Assembly: GCF_049532965.1 (NCBI RefSeq)
Contig: NZ_CP186694.1
Coordinates: 3,534,001 to 3,598,000, forward strand
Length of the DNA: 64,000 nt
Origin: Roseateles sp049532965
GTDB lineage: Bacteria; Pseudomonadota; Gammaproteobacteria; Burkholderiales; Burkholderiaceae_C
Direction: 5' to 3'
The notes beneath the pieces are model-generated. The model was not told the DNA's origin. It made no database searches and was given only the letters and a program-made list of their open reading frames with translations. Shown piece after piece: positions 8,619 through 16,318 of the stretch. The position numbers and the translations under genes are program-made. Each line of letters starts with the position of its first letter. The first letter of the stretch is position 1.

Positions 8619-9455
8619 CTACCAGGACCAGCGCTGGTTTTCGCCCCCGTTGCAGCGGTACATGATCACTGCGGTCCCGGGCCGGGCGCGGCCGTTCTCG
8701 ATGTCGAGGCACTTGCCCGAGTCCTGGCTGCGGATTTCGCCGCCCCAGGCGCGCCAGCGTTGATTGGCGCCGCCGTTGCAGGGATAGGCGATCACGCGGG
8801 CGCCGTCCTGCGGATTGCCGTTGGCCACGTCCAGGCACATCCCGCCGACGCGCAGTTCCCCACGGCGGGTCCATTCGAAGCGTTGGTTGGCGCCGCTGTT
8901 GCAGCCGTAGACGATCAGTGGGCGCCCCTGGCGGACGCTGCCCTCGATGTCCATGCACAGCCCGCCCTTGCCGCGGATCTGACGGCCTTGCCAACCGCCG
9001 TCGTTGTCCTGCCAGCCGTCGTCGCGGTCCTTGTCCTTGTCCTTGTGGCTTGCGATCAGCGCGATGCCGGCGATGACGGCGGCAGCGGCGACCGCGGCGC
9101 CGACGTTGCTTGAACTGTCGGAGTTGCTGGCGTTCTCGCTGCCGCTGTCGCCACTGCCCGTGGCCGCGTACGTGATCTTGAACCGGCCGCCGCAACCGCC
9201 GTCGACCCACAGTTCCTTGTTGGTCAGATCGAAGCCCCAGGTGCGGCCGAAACGACAACCACCGGCCGTCTGCTGGATCAGTTCCACGTCGGTCGCGCCG
9301 TCGGGCAAGCGGTGGCTCTGATAGCCACCGCGCGACGTGAGTTCGACGGTCCGTTCCGCCGCCCGGGCTGGCAGGCCGCCGGCCATCACGGCCGCGGCGA
9401 CGGGCAGCGCGATCATGCGACGCGTCCGCCGCGCGCGCTGGTGCTGTGTCCTCAT
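8619..9455 (-). CDS. Exported DUF3011 / ricin-type beta-trefoil lectin protein
   Basis: A 278-aa protein. Residues 1-33 form a signal peptide (twin-Arg-rich n-region, then hydrophobic stretch, cleavage near ARA). Residues about 34-100 form a DUF3011 domain (cysteine pairs, TWGFDL and WVDGGCGGRF). A hydrophobic alanine-rich segment around 120-140 is followed by a Lys/Asp linker. The C-terminal 120 residues are a ricin-B-like trefoil with three repeats ending NQRFEW, NQRWRAW and NQRWSW, the sugar-binding QxW motif. It may bind cell-wall or extracellular carbohydrate. Start 9455 is set by GGGAGG seven bases before the ATG; the longer frame upstream has no such site. It is convergent with aroG. 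Confidence 0.75.
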   Translation of the reverse strand: MRTQHQRARRTRRMIALPVAAAVMAGGLPARAAERTVELTSRGGYQSHRLPDGATDVELIQQTAGGCRFGRTWGFDLTNKELWVDGGCGGRFKITYAATGSGDSGSENASNSDSSSNVGAAVAAAAVIAGIALIASHKDKDKDRDDGWQDNDGGWQGRQIRGKGGLCMDIEGSVRQGRPLIVYGCNSGANQRFEWTRRGELRVGGMCLDVANGNPQDGARVIAYPCNGGANQRWRAWGGEIRSQDSGKCLDIENGRARPGTAVIMYRCNGGENQRWSW

Positions 9456-9540
9456 GAGGTCCTCCCGCTGGTGTCGCGTCCGCACGAGCTGCACGAGTCG
9501 CTGGAGTCGTGCGCGGCGCGTGCGGGCGATGCTAGGCGGG

Positions 9541-9972
9541 TCAGGCGGTGACGTCCAGCACGCGCGGCGTCCCGCCAGCGCGTTCGACATGGCTCCACAG
9601 CATCGGGCCGAGCGACACCTGCACCTGCAGGTCGGGAAAGCGCGCGGCGGTGTAGGTGGCCCGCGAATAGGCGGGCGTCTCGACACGGCTGACCGGCGGC
9701 GCTTCCTGTCCGAGCGGCTGCCGACCGTAGGTGACGTCCGCCCGATCCTGCGCGCGCATCTCCTTCAGCGGGCCCTCCGTCCCGATGAACGGGGACAGGC
9801 GCAGCACCACCGATGGCGGCGGGCCGTCCAGCATCTCCTGCTGCACCTTGGCGCGGTACTGTTCCAGCGGACTGACATCGAACGGCGATGTCCTCAGCGA
9901 CACCGCCTGCACTTCCGAAAACTTCAAATCGCTCCGGCAACCCCCGTCCTCGCGGTGGCCGCCCTCCCTCAA
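9541..9972 (-). CDS. Unknown protein, reading frame of uncertain start
   Basis: A frame of about 143 codons with protein-like composition (SPFDVSPLEQYRAKVQQEML, later RVETPAYSRATYTAARF). I do not recognise it. It opens only at a TTG (9972), or at a TTG inside near LKFSEVQ preceded by GGAG; a GTG at 9991 starts another frame that overlaps the previous short ORF by four bases. It is the last piece of a run of minus-strand frames (9541-11729) that change frame several times, so this may be a normal small gene or the 3' part of a broken larger one. Confidence 0.45.
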   Translation of the reverse strand: MREGGHREDGGCRSDLKFSEVQAVSLRTSPFDVSPLEQYRAKVQQEMLDGPPPSVVLRLSPFIGTEGPLKEMRAQDRADVTYGRQPLGQEAPPVSRVETPAYSRATYTAARFPDLQVQVSLGPMLWSHVERAGGTPRVLDVTA

Positions 9973-9987
9973 GACTTGTTGGATCGC

Positions 9988-10137
9988 TCACGGGCGATGC
10001 TCGTATCCCGGACCGAGCGCTGCGCTCAAGTCGGAAACTGCCTGGCCGAAATTGTCTGGGTCGAGTGCGCCGAACCGATGCGCCCATCGCGTCGTCCGGA
10101 CGTCAATCGCCCACCCGGCCCGCTTCGTCGCCTTCAC
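9988..10137 (-). CDS. Small unknown ORF (49 codons) in a frame-shifted block
   Basis: A short frame with GTG start at 10137. The segment RFGALDPDNFGQAVSDLSAA looks like real protein rather than a shadow frame. It overlaps the stop of the upstream 531-aa frame by four bases (GTGA) and lies inside the end of the 10103-10249 frame. Unrecognised. It could be a small gene in a coupled operon or an exposed piece of a longer disrupted gene. Confidence 0.35.
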   Translation of the reverse strand: MKATKRAGWAIDVRTTRWAHRFGALDPDNFGQAVSDLSAALGPGYEHRP

Positions 10138-10249
10138 GCCGCATGTCCCGTTCGAACTCCGAAATTGGGGCCTGCAGCACTTGACCCAGAGAGCGCCCGT
10201 TCATGTACATCCCGGCGTGGCCCTGCATCAGCAGGCCCCATGACCGCAT
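10103..10249 (-). CDS. Small unknown ORF (48 codons), possible displaced C-terminus of the 531-aa gene
   Basis: ATG at 10249 opens a frame (MRSWGLLMQGHAGMYMNGRS, then LGQVLQAPISEFERDMRREG) that reads more like protein than the last 38 residues of the overlapping 531-aa frame. The overlap of 116 bases is unusually long for two separate genes. A single frameshift near 10240-10250 would join the two into one protein. Not recognised by family. Confidence 0.4.
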   Translation of the reverse strand: MRSWGLLMQGHAGMYMNGRSLGQVLQAPISEFERDMRREGDEAGRVGD

Positions 10250-11729
10250 CACGGCGCAACACGGTCCCCGAACGCTCGAAGTGCCACCCGGGCGGTGCCG
10301 CCGGCATCTTCAAGCCGGGCGACAGCTGGATCATCGACAGCGCCGGCGCGACGGGCGTCAGGTCGGTCAGGACGCGAGTCAGATCGAGAGGCTTGCCCAT
10401 ACCTGGGACATCGAGCAGGAGCAGGTGCTTCAACACCGACCACGGCAATGAGGGCAGCGGGTCCGATCCGAGCAGGCGGGCATCGATCGCCAGACCCGGA
10501 CTGCAGCGGGCCCGGAGGGCTTCGCCGAGACCGGCAGGGTCGACGACCGTTTCGCCCTGGTACCGGAGCGTGACGATCAGCGACCGCTCCAGCGCATCTT
10601 GCAAGTTGGTCATCAATTGCGCGGGCGGCAGCCCCCGGTCCGGCCCCTGGCCGTGATCCGCCGAGGTGCCCTCCAGCAACCACAACTCGCTGGGCCAGTG
10701 CGCCTGCTTCAACAGGTAGGTGTACCAACGTTCGCGACCGAGCGCCTCCAACTGGCCGGTAGATCCTTTGGCCCACTTGCACAACTCCTGGAGCGCCAGC
10801 TCGACGGGGCTCACCCCGAAGACGGCAGCATCGGCTCGGCATCCGCGCAACGCCACGTCGAAATGCAGCAACTGCTGCAGTGCCTGGCTGACCACGGCGG
10901 CGCCTTGCTGGGACAGCGACACGGTGCCGTTTTCGCCAGCGCGTGGTTGGAGCAGCCGCTGCGCCTCGTCGTTGAGCGCCTTCATCGCGGGCGTCATGAG
11001 CGGCGGCAGCAGGTGGTGCAGCCATTTGATCAACCGCGCGGCCTGTTCAACGGGCACGGTGACCGAAGCTTGATGGGCCGCGTTATCGCAGGTCTCATAC
11101 CAGCGCTGCACGTCCCTGGACGGACCGTCCTGTGGCAACTCGCCACACCTGCGCATCAACGGAGACTCCAGCGGACGCAGGGGCACCCGTGCGAGTTCGG
11201 TACATACCGCCTCCATGTTCGCCAAGAGGCGTAGACAAGCCTTCCGCCGGTCGGGCGTAGCCATAAGGTAGTGCTGTTCGCTCAGCCACAACGATTGGCA
11301 ACGGATCGCCGTCTGATCGTCCTCGACGACACGCCTCAACAGGGACCGCAAGCGCCTGGTGAGTCCTGCGTCCGCCTTGTCCTGTCGAACCTTGCCCGGA
11401 GGCCTATCGACAAGTTCCTCAGCGAACTGCAACAAGCCGCGGCGCCCGAGCAGTTCGAAGTCCTCAGGACGCGACTGAGGCGCCAGGCGCTGCCGCAGGT
11501 CGTCCAGCACATCCGGGCGGGGATCAGGTGGTGCCGGCTTCGAGGTTTCGCTGAGCCACAGATCGCCTTGCCCGGTGAAGCCAGAGAACAGAGAGATGTT
11601 TGGAATGTCAGGCACGACGTCACGAGCGAAGTAAGAGGGGCCGTGGCGTAGCACGCCGACAGCTCTGGCCGTAAGTGCCGGGCCCCCCTCGGCGGTTCCG
11701 CACTTGAAATCCAGGCGCGACGGGCGCAT
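10134..11729 (-). CDS. Hypothetical protein, 531 aa, function unknown
   Basis: A long unique frame. ATG 11729 is chosen because GAAGG stands seven bases upstream; the frame extends further to 11915 only as a shadow of the divergent mtfA. The protein is mostly soluble and helical-looking, with no signal peptide or clear motif (segments PDIPNISLFSGFTGQGDLWL near residue 40 and LARVPLRPLESPLMRRCGEL near 200). I do not recognise a family. Base composition in this stretch looks less GC-rich than its neighbours. The C-terminal end is doubtful because another frame takes over at 10249. Confidence 0.6.
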   Translation of the reverse strand: MRPSRLDFKCGTAEGGPALTARAVGVLRHGPSYFARDVVPDIPNISLFSGFTGQGDLWLSETSKPAPPDPRPDVLDDLRQRLAPQSRPEDFELLGRRGLLQFAEELVDRPPGKVRQDKADAGLTRRLRSLLRRVVEDDQTAIRCQSLWLSEQHYLMATPDRRKACLRLLANMEAVCTELARVPLRPLESPLMRRCGELPQDGPSRDVQRWYETCDNAAHQASVTVPVEQAARLIKWLHHLLPPLMTPAMKALNDEAQRLLQPRAGENGTVSLSQQGAAVVSQALQQLLHFDVALRGCRADAAVFGVSPVELALQELCKWAKGSTGQLEALGRERWYTYLLKQAHWPSELWLLEGTSADHGQGPDRGLPPAQLMTNLQDALERSLIVTLRYQGETVVDPAGLGEALRARCSPGLAIDARLLGSDPLPSLPWSVLKHLLLLDVPGMGKPLDLTRVLTDLTPVAPALSMIQLSPGLKMPAAPPGWHFERSGTVLRRDAVMGPADAGPRRDVHERALSGSSAAGPNFGVRTGHAA

Positions 11730-11767
11730 GTTGGAACCTTCGCAGCGACGCGCCCGGCGCCCGCCCC

Positions 11768-12586
11768 ATGACCCTGCTGTTGCTCGCGCTGATCGCGGCG
11801 CTGATCTGCTTCTGGCTCCTGAGCCAGCCCTGGCGGCAGGCGCGACGCCGCGCGGCGCTGCGCGCCAGGGCCTTTCCGGCCGCGTGGCGCGCGATCCTGC
11901 GCCGCACCGTGCCACAGGTCGCTCGCCTGCCAGCGGACCTGCAGCTCCGGCTCAAGCGCCAGATGCAGGTGTTCCTGGCCGAGAAGACCTTCATCGGCTG
12001 CGCCGGCCAGGTCATCACCGACGAGGTCCGCGTGACCATCGCCGCGCTGGCGTCGCTGCCGCTGCTGGGCCGCGCGCGCGGCTACTACCCGAAGCTTCAC
12101 ACCGTGCTCGTGTATCCCGGCGCGTTCATCGTCGATCGCGTTCGTCAGCAAGGGCCGCTGCAGATGCAGCAGCGGCAGGTGCTGAGCGGCGAATCGTGGG
12201 GCGAGGGTCAGGTCGTGCTGTCGTGGGACGATGTGTTGCGCGACGCGTCGCAGCCCGAACTCGGCCACAACGTCGCGGTACATGAATTCGCTCATCAGCT
12301 CGATCAGGTGAAGGGCCACGCGAACGGCGCGCCTTGGCTCGGCAACCGGGCCCGGCAGGCGCGCTGGGCGGCCGTGATGCAACAGAGCTTCGACCTGCTG
12401 CGGGCGCGGCTCGCGGCCGGGGAGCCCGATCCGCTGGGAGACTATGCGGCGACCGAGCCGGCGGAGTTCTTCGCGGTGGCCAGCGAACGCTTCTTCGGCC
12501 AGCCCTGGGCGCTGGCGCAGGCGCACCCGGCGCTCTATGCGGAGCTGCGCCGCTTCTACGAGGTGGACCCGATGCTGTGGTCCTGA
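11768..12586 (+). CDS. mtfA: MtfA-like zinc peptidase (M90 family)
   Basis: A 272-aa protein with one N-terminal membrane segment (residues 1-18) and the zinc motif HEFAHQLD at residues 172-179 (His172, Glu173, His176). The upstream block LVYPGAFIV and the downstream PAEFFAVASERFF, which supplies a further Glu ligand, are typical. In E. coli MtfA is an aminopeptidase that binds the glucose repressor Mlc and so affects ptsG. The N-terminal anchor is common in betaproteobacterial members. Divergent from the unknown 531-aa gene, with 38 bases between the starts. Confidence 0.9.
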   Translation: MTLLLLALIAALICFWLLSQPWRQARRRAALRARAFPAAWRAILRRTVPQVARLPADLQLRLKRQMQVFLAEKTFIGCAGQVITDEVRVTIAALASLPLLGRARGYYPKLHTVLVYPGAFIVDRVRQQGPLQMQQRQVLSGESWGEGQVVLSWDDVLRDASQPELGHNVAVHEFAHQLDQVKGHANGAPWLGNRARQARWAAVMQQSFDLLRARLAAGEPDPLGDYAATEPAEFFAVASERFFGQPWALAQAHPALYAELRRFYEVDPMLWS

Positions 12587-12619
12587 GCGCGCGACCTGCT
12601 CGTCCGGGCTGAACGGCCG

Positions 12620-13171
12620 TCAGAAACCCATTTCCGCCAGCAGTGCGTCCACGTCGTCCTGCTGCAGCGCCTTGTCGGGCGTCTGCACGCCAGCGAGCTG
12701 CTCCTGCGCCGCGGCCGCGGGCGCCGCATGTTCATGCGCGGCAAGCAGTTGCTGCAGCGGCTCTTCGGCCGGGCGCAGCATGCCCAGCACCTTGTTGATC
12801 ACCTGGCCGGAGAGATCCTGGAAGTCCTGCGCCATCATGATGTCGGTCTGCAGCGCCTTCACGCGGTCCGCGAACCCCGCCGCGCTGGCCGCGTAGGACG
12901 CGCACAGCCGCATCATCGCGCGGGCGCGCTCGATGCTGAGGTCGGGCGCGGCGGCCAGCCGCTGCAGCGACTCCGACAGCTCATGCCCTTGCCGGCGCAC
13001 GGCCTGCGCTTCCTCCTGTGCCGACTCGACGATGCCCAGCACCTTGCTGGCCGCCTGATCGGTCATGCGCTTGACATAGTCCAGACGCTCGCAGGCGTCC
13101 GGCAACTCGTGCGACAGCTTCTGCAGCGCCTGATGCTCGGCGGCGGTAAGAGGGGTTTCAGGCTGGGACAT
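12620..13171 (-). CDS. cheZ: Protein phosphatase CheZ
   Basis: A 183-aa CheZ. The long helical hairpin holds the catalytic block IMMAQDFQDLSGQVINKV, with Asp119 and Gln123 matching the active residues of E. coli CheZ. The C-terminal tail DDVDALLAEMGF is the CheY-binding peptide. CheZ removes phosphate from CheY-P at the chemoreceptor arrays. ATG 13171 gives the usual N-terminus; the frame could start upstream at a GTG but with no better ribosome site. The gene is alone, with no cheY or flagellar gene in the window. Confidence 0.92.
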   Translation of the reverse strand: MSQPETPLTAAEHQALQKLSHELPDACERLDYVKRMTDQAASKVLGIVESAQEEAQAVRRQGHELSESLQRLAAAPDLSIERARAMMRLCASYAASAAGFADRVKALQTDIMMAQDFQDLSGQVINKVLGMLRPAEEPLQQLLAAHEHAAPAAAAQEQLAGVQTPDKALQQDDVDALLAEMGF

Positions 13172-13454
13172 GGCGGACGAGGGTTGGGCGGAAAGTCTCT
13201 TGCTGAGGGCCTTCACGCCACGTTCACGGGCGCTTCACGGGGCACTCTGGCGGCGCCCTTCATGGCGACCGAAATCTTAGTTCTGCAACTGCTGTAACCA
13301 ACGGAAAGGGGTCGCGGCGCCCGTGCATTTTTGGTGATGCCTCCGGCATTTAAGTCATCACTACGGCCGGTCGCCTGTAGCCTTCATCCCGTCCGTCCAC
13401 GGACCGTCTTCCCTGCCCTCGTTCCGCGGGCTTCCAGCAGCGCGATCCGTCCTC
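13172..13454. other. Intergenic region between cheZ and a small membrane-protein gene
   Basis: A 283-base non-coding stretch that is more AT-rich in its middle part. It should hold the promoters of the two divergent flanking genes. I could not assign convincing -35/-10 pairs, and see no RNA gene. Confidence 0.4.
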
Positions 13455-13901
13455 ATGAACATGGCCACCACCCGTTCCTCGCCAGGCATCCACCGCGCTC
13501 CCGCGCGGTCAGGGCCAGCTTCCGGCAGCGCCCAAGCGTCGGCATCCGCACGCGACGACGGTCCGAGTTTCGCCGCCGCCCCGCGCGCGCCGGGGGCGGC
13601 GCCACCATCGCCGCTGCGCGAGGCGAGCGACATCATGGTCGGTGTGGCCTTGATGTTGGGCGTGCTGTTCGCGCTGTTGATGCTCGGCTTGTATGCGCGG
13701 GACTCGATGGCCGTCGGCAAGGCCCTGCAGGAACAAAGTCAGGCGCGCAGCACCATGGTTTGCAAGGACGGGAAGATCGCCCGCGGCGACGGTTCGCTGC
13801 CGGATCGCATCGTCGAGGACGGCGTCTTCGTGTGCACGGACTGGCGCACGCTGCAGGCCATCGAACAGGAAGAGGCCGAGCGCGGGATGCGCCGGTACTG
13901 A
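13455..13901 (+). CDS. Hypothetical single-pass membrane protein
   Basis: A 148-aa protein. Residues 1-55 are low-complexity (Ala/Pro/Ser), one membrane helix lies at about 60-80 (IMVGVALMLGVLFALLMLGL), and residues 85-148 form a small soluble domain with two cysteines (MVCKDGKIARGDGSLPD and VFVCTDW). No family recognised. Start at ATG 13455; another ATG two codons later is possible. Confidence 0.6.
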   Translation: MNMATTRSSPGIHRAPARSGPASGSAQASASARDDGPSFAAAPRAPGAAPPSPLREASDIMVGVALMLGVLFALLMLGLYARDSMAVGKALQEQSQARSTMVCKDGKIARGDGSLPDRIVEDGVFVCTDWRTLQAIEQEEAERGMRRY

Positions 13902-13969
13902 TCCCTTCCGAGGCGGTCGGCCGCATCGGCCACGGGCCACGGGCCGCGGGAATCAGCCGCACTCGCCCC

Positions 13970-14668
13970 TTATGACCACAGGTCCAACGGAGGCTCGTGC
14001 GTCATGCCGCGCAGCAAGTCACTGCGCGACAGGAATCCGATCGGGTGGCCGTTCTCGTCGCCCACCGGCAGACCAGCCAGCCCCAGCTCCAGCATCAACT
14101 GCGCCGCCTCGCGCAGCGGGGTGTCCGGCTGCGCCACCGGCACCGGCGTCCACATCACATGATCAACCTCGGCCGCCAGACGCCGCGCGATCAGCGTCAT
14201 CTCGGTGATCTCATTCAGATCCTCGGCCAGGCCCCGCGTCAGGTCACCCCGCGACACCAGCCCCCGCACCTCGCCCATCGGGCCCAGCACCGGCGCCTGC
14301 GCCACGCCAGCACGCGACATCGTCCGCATCGCCGAACGCAAGGTCGAACCCGACATCACGCTGACCAACTTGCGGCTCATCAACTGATGCACCTGCGTCA
14401 GCGGCTGCCGCGTCGTGTCGCCCGCGTAGGCAGCCATCGCCTCCTGCGCCACATACGCCGAAGCGCCCGTCGCGGCACCGCCGCCAACGTTGCCTCCGCC
14501 GCCCTGGCCCAGGCCAGCCAGCACCACCGACGACGGCGTCAGATCGCCCTGCCGGCCGATCGGCGCGACCGCGCGCGTGCGAGCCACCGCTTGCACCGGC
14601 GCCAGGTCTCGGACCTGCTCCAGGCCGCCAGTCAGGATCTTTCCGGAAGTGCCGTAGACGGAAAACAT
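13970..14668 (-). CDS. CBS-domain protein
   Basis: A 232-aa protein with a pair of CBS domains in the second half: one from about residue 92 (LMSRKLVSVMSGSTLRSAMR, then GEVRGLVSRGDL) and one from about 165 (TPVPVAQPDTPLREAAQLML, then GHPIGFLSRSDLL). CBS pairs bind adenine nucleotides and usually regulate a partner. The first 90 residues hold a glycine-rich stretch (GQGGGGNVGGGAATG) and no known domain. Start ATG 14668 has no strong ribosome site. Confidence 0.75.
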   Translation of the reverse strand: MFSVYGTSGKILTGGLEQVRDLAPVQAVARTRAVAPIGRQGDLTPSSVVLAGLGQGGGGNVGGGAATGASAYVAQEAMAAYAGDTTRQPLTQVHQLMSRKLVSVMSGSTLRSAMRTMSRAGVAQAPVLGPMGEVRGLVSRGDLTRGLAEDLNEITEMTLIARRLAAEVDHVMWTPVPVAQPDTPLREAAQLMLELGLAGLPVGDENGHPIGFLSRSDLLRGMTHEPPLDLWS

Positions 14669-14900
14669 GGGCGGCAGGATCGCATGAAACCGCAGTGGCG
14701 GAAATGAGGGGAATGCGAGGGGCTCCTTTTGCATTCGGAAGGACGAGCGCGGGCTCTCCGCGATGCAGGGGGCATCGCGTCCGCGAACCCCCAGCATCAC
14801 TCCGGCCCCACAGGCGCTCGCTGACCGCGAAAGGCTGGGGCTCGTTGACCATGAAGGGGTGGCGGCCGCTTCGCGGACCGCCCTCGGTCGAGCCGGTGGG

Positions 14901-16316
14901 TCAGCCGGGTTGGCGGGTTGGGTCCAGGCCCCCGCCCAGCACCTTGTACAGCTGCACCTGGTTCTGCAACTGCGCCAGGCGGACCTGGAGCGCCGCCTGC
15001 TGCGCCGCGAAGCTCGCCCGTTGCGCATCCAGCAAGTCCAGGCTGGAGGCCGCACCGTTGCGATAGCTCAGGTCGACCAGCTCCAGGCGCGTCGCCTCCG
15101 CAGCGGCCTGCGCATCCTGCGCGCGCAGCTGCTCGTCCAGCGTCGCGCGACCCGCCAGCGCATCGGCCACCTCGCGGAACGCCGTCTGAACCGCCTTCTC
15201 GTACTGCGCGACGGCAATCTGCTGGTTGGCCCGCGCCGCGGCGACGTTGTTGCGCACCCGTCCCGCGTCGAAGATCGGCATCAGCGCCGAGCCCGCGATG
15301 CTCCACGCGCTCTGGCTGAACAGGTCCTTCAACGCGCTGCTCGCCGTGCCCACGCTGCTCGTCAGCGTGATGCTCGGGAAGTAGGCCGCCCGCGCAACGC
15401 CGATGTTGGCCTCGGCCGCCACAAGCTGCTCCTCGGCCTGGCGGACATCGGGCCGGCGCACCAACACCTCGGACGGCAAGCCCGCCAGCAGCGCTCCCAT
15501 CGTCTGGCCGCTCAGCGGTTGCGCCGCCGGCAAAGTCTCCGGCAGCGGCTGGCCCACCAGCAGCGTCAGCGCGTTCAGGTCCTGCTGGCGTGTGCGCTCA
15601 GCCTGCGCCAGCGTGGCCCGCGCCGATTCGTACGAAGACTTCGCCGAGCTGAGGTCCAGGTTGGACGCCGCGCCGTTGTCAAACTTCAACTGCGTCAGCT
15701 TGAGGCTGTCCTCGCGCGTCGCCAGCGTCTGCCGCGTGATGGCAAGCAGTTCCTCGTCGGCCTGCACCGCCAGATAGGCCGACGCCACGCTGGCCACCAG
15801 GCTGATCTGCGCCGATCGCGCCGCCTCGCCCTGCGCCAGGTACTGCGCGAAGGCCGCGGCACTCTGGTTCTTCACACGGCTGAACAGGTCCAGCTCATAC
15901 GAGGTGATCTGCAGGCCCGCCTGGTAGGAATTGACGATCCGGGCGTCGCCGTTGCTCTCGGCCTGCGGACCGCGCTGCGCCGTCACCCCGACGTTGACCG
16001 TCGGCCAGCGGCTCGCCGCCGTGACGTTGGCCTGCGCCCGCGCCACATCGACGTTGAGCAGCGCCACGCGCAGGTCGCGGTTGTTCTTCAGCGCCAGGTC
16101 GATCAGCCGCTTGAGCCGCTCGTCGCGGAAGAACTGCTGCCATTGCAGCTCGGCCGCCCCCTTGGCATCGGCCGTTTCGGCGCCCGGGCCTTGCGGCCAC
16201 TGCGCCGCCACCGGCGCCTCGGGTCGCTGGTGCTCCGGCGCGAGGTTCACGCAGCCGGCCAGCAGCGCCACGGTCGCCGCCGCGGCGGCCATCACAGAGA
16301 GTTTCGTTGTTGTCAT
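14901..16316 (-). CDS. oprM: RND efflux outer-membrane factor (OprM/NodT family lipoprotein)
   Basis: A 471-aa TolC-fold channel. Lipobox LLAGC around residue 22, then two repeated coiled-coil/strand units with typical NodT-family blocks (DLFSRVKNQ, SNLDLSSAKSSYESARATLAQ, LPSEVLVRRPDVRQAEEQL, AAYFPSITLTSSVG). It completes the pump by forming the outer-membrane exit duct. It begins two bases after the acrB-type stop, so the two genes are transcribed together and likely translationally coupled. Confidence 0.93.
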   Translation of the reverse strand: MTTTKLSVMAAAAATVALLAGCVNLAPEHQRPEAPVAAQWPQGPGAETADAKGAAELQWQQFFRDERLKRLIDLALKNNRDLRVALLNVDVARAQANVTAASRWPTVNVGVTAQRGPQAESNGDARIVNSYQAGLQITSYELDLFSRVKNQSAAAFAQYLAQGEAARSAQISLVASVASAYLAVQADEELLAITRQTLATREDSLKLTQLKFDNGAASNLDLSSAKSSYESARATLAQAERTRQQDLNALTLLVGQPLPETLPAAQPLSGQTMGALLAGLPSEVLVRRPDVRQAEEQLVAAEANIGVARAAYFPSITLTSSVGTASSALKDLFSQSAWSIAGSALMPIFDAGRVRNNVAAARANQQIAVAQYEKAVQTAFREVADALAGRATLDEQLRAQDAQAAAEATRLELVDLSYRNGAASSLDLLDAQRASFAAQQAALQVRLAQLQNQVQLYKVLGGGLDPTRQPG

Positions 16317-16318
16317 CG

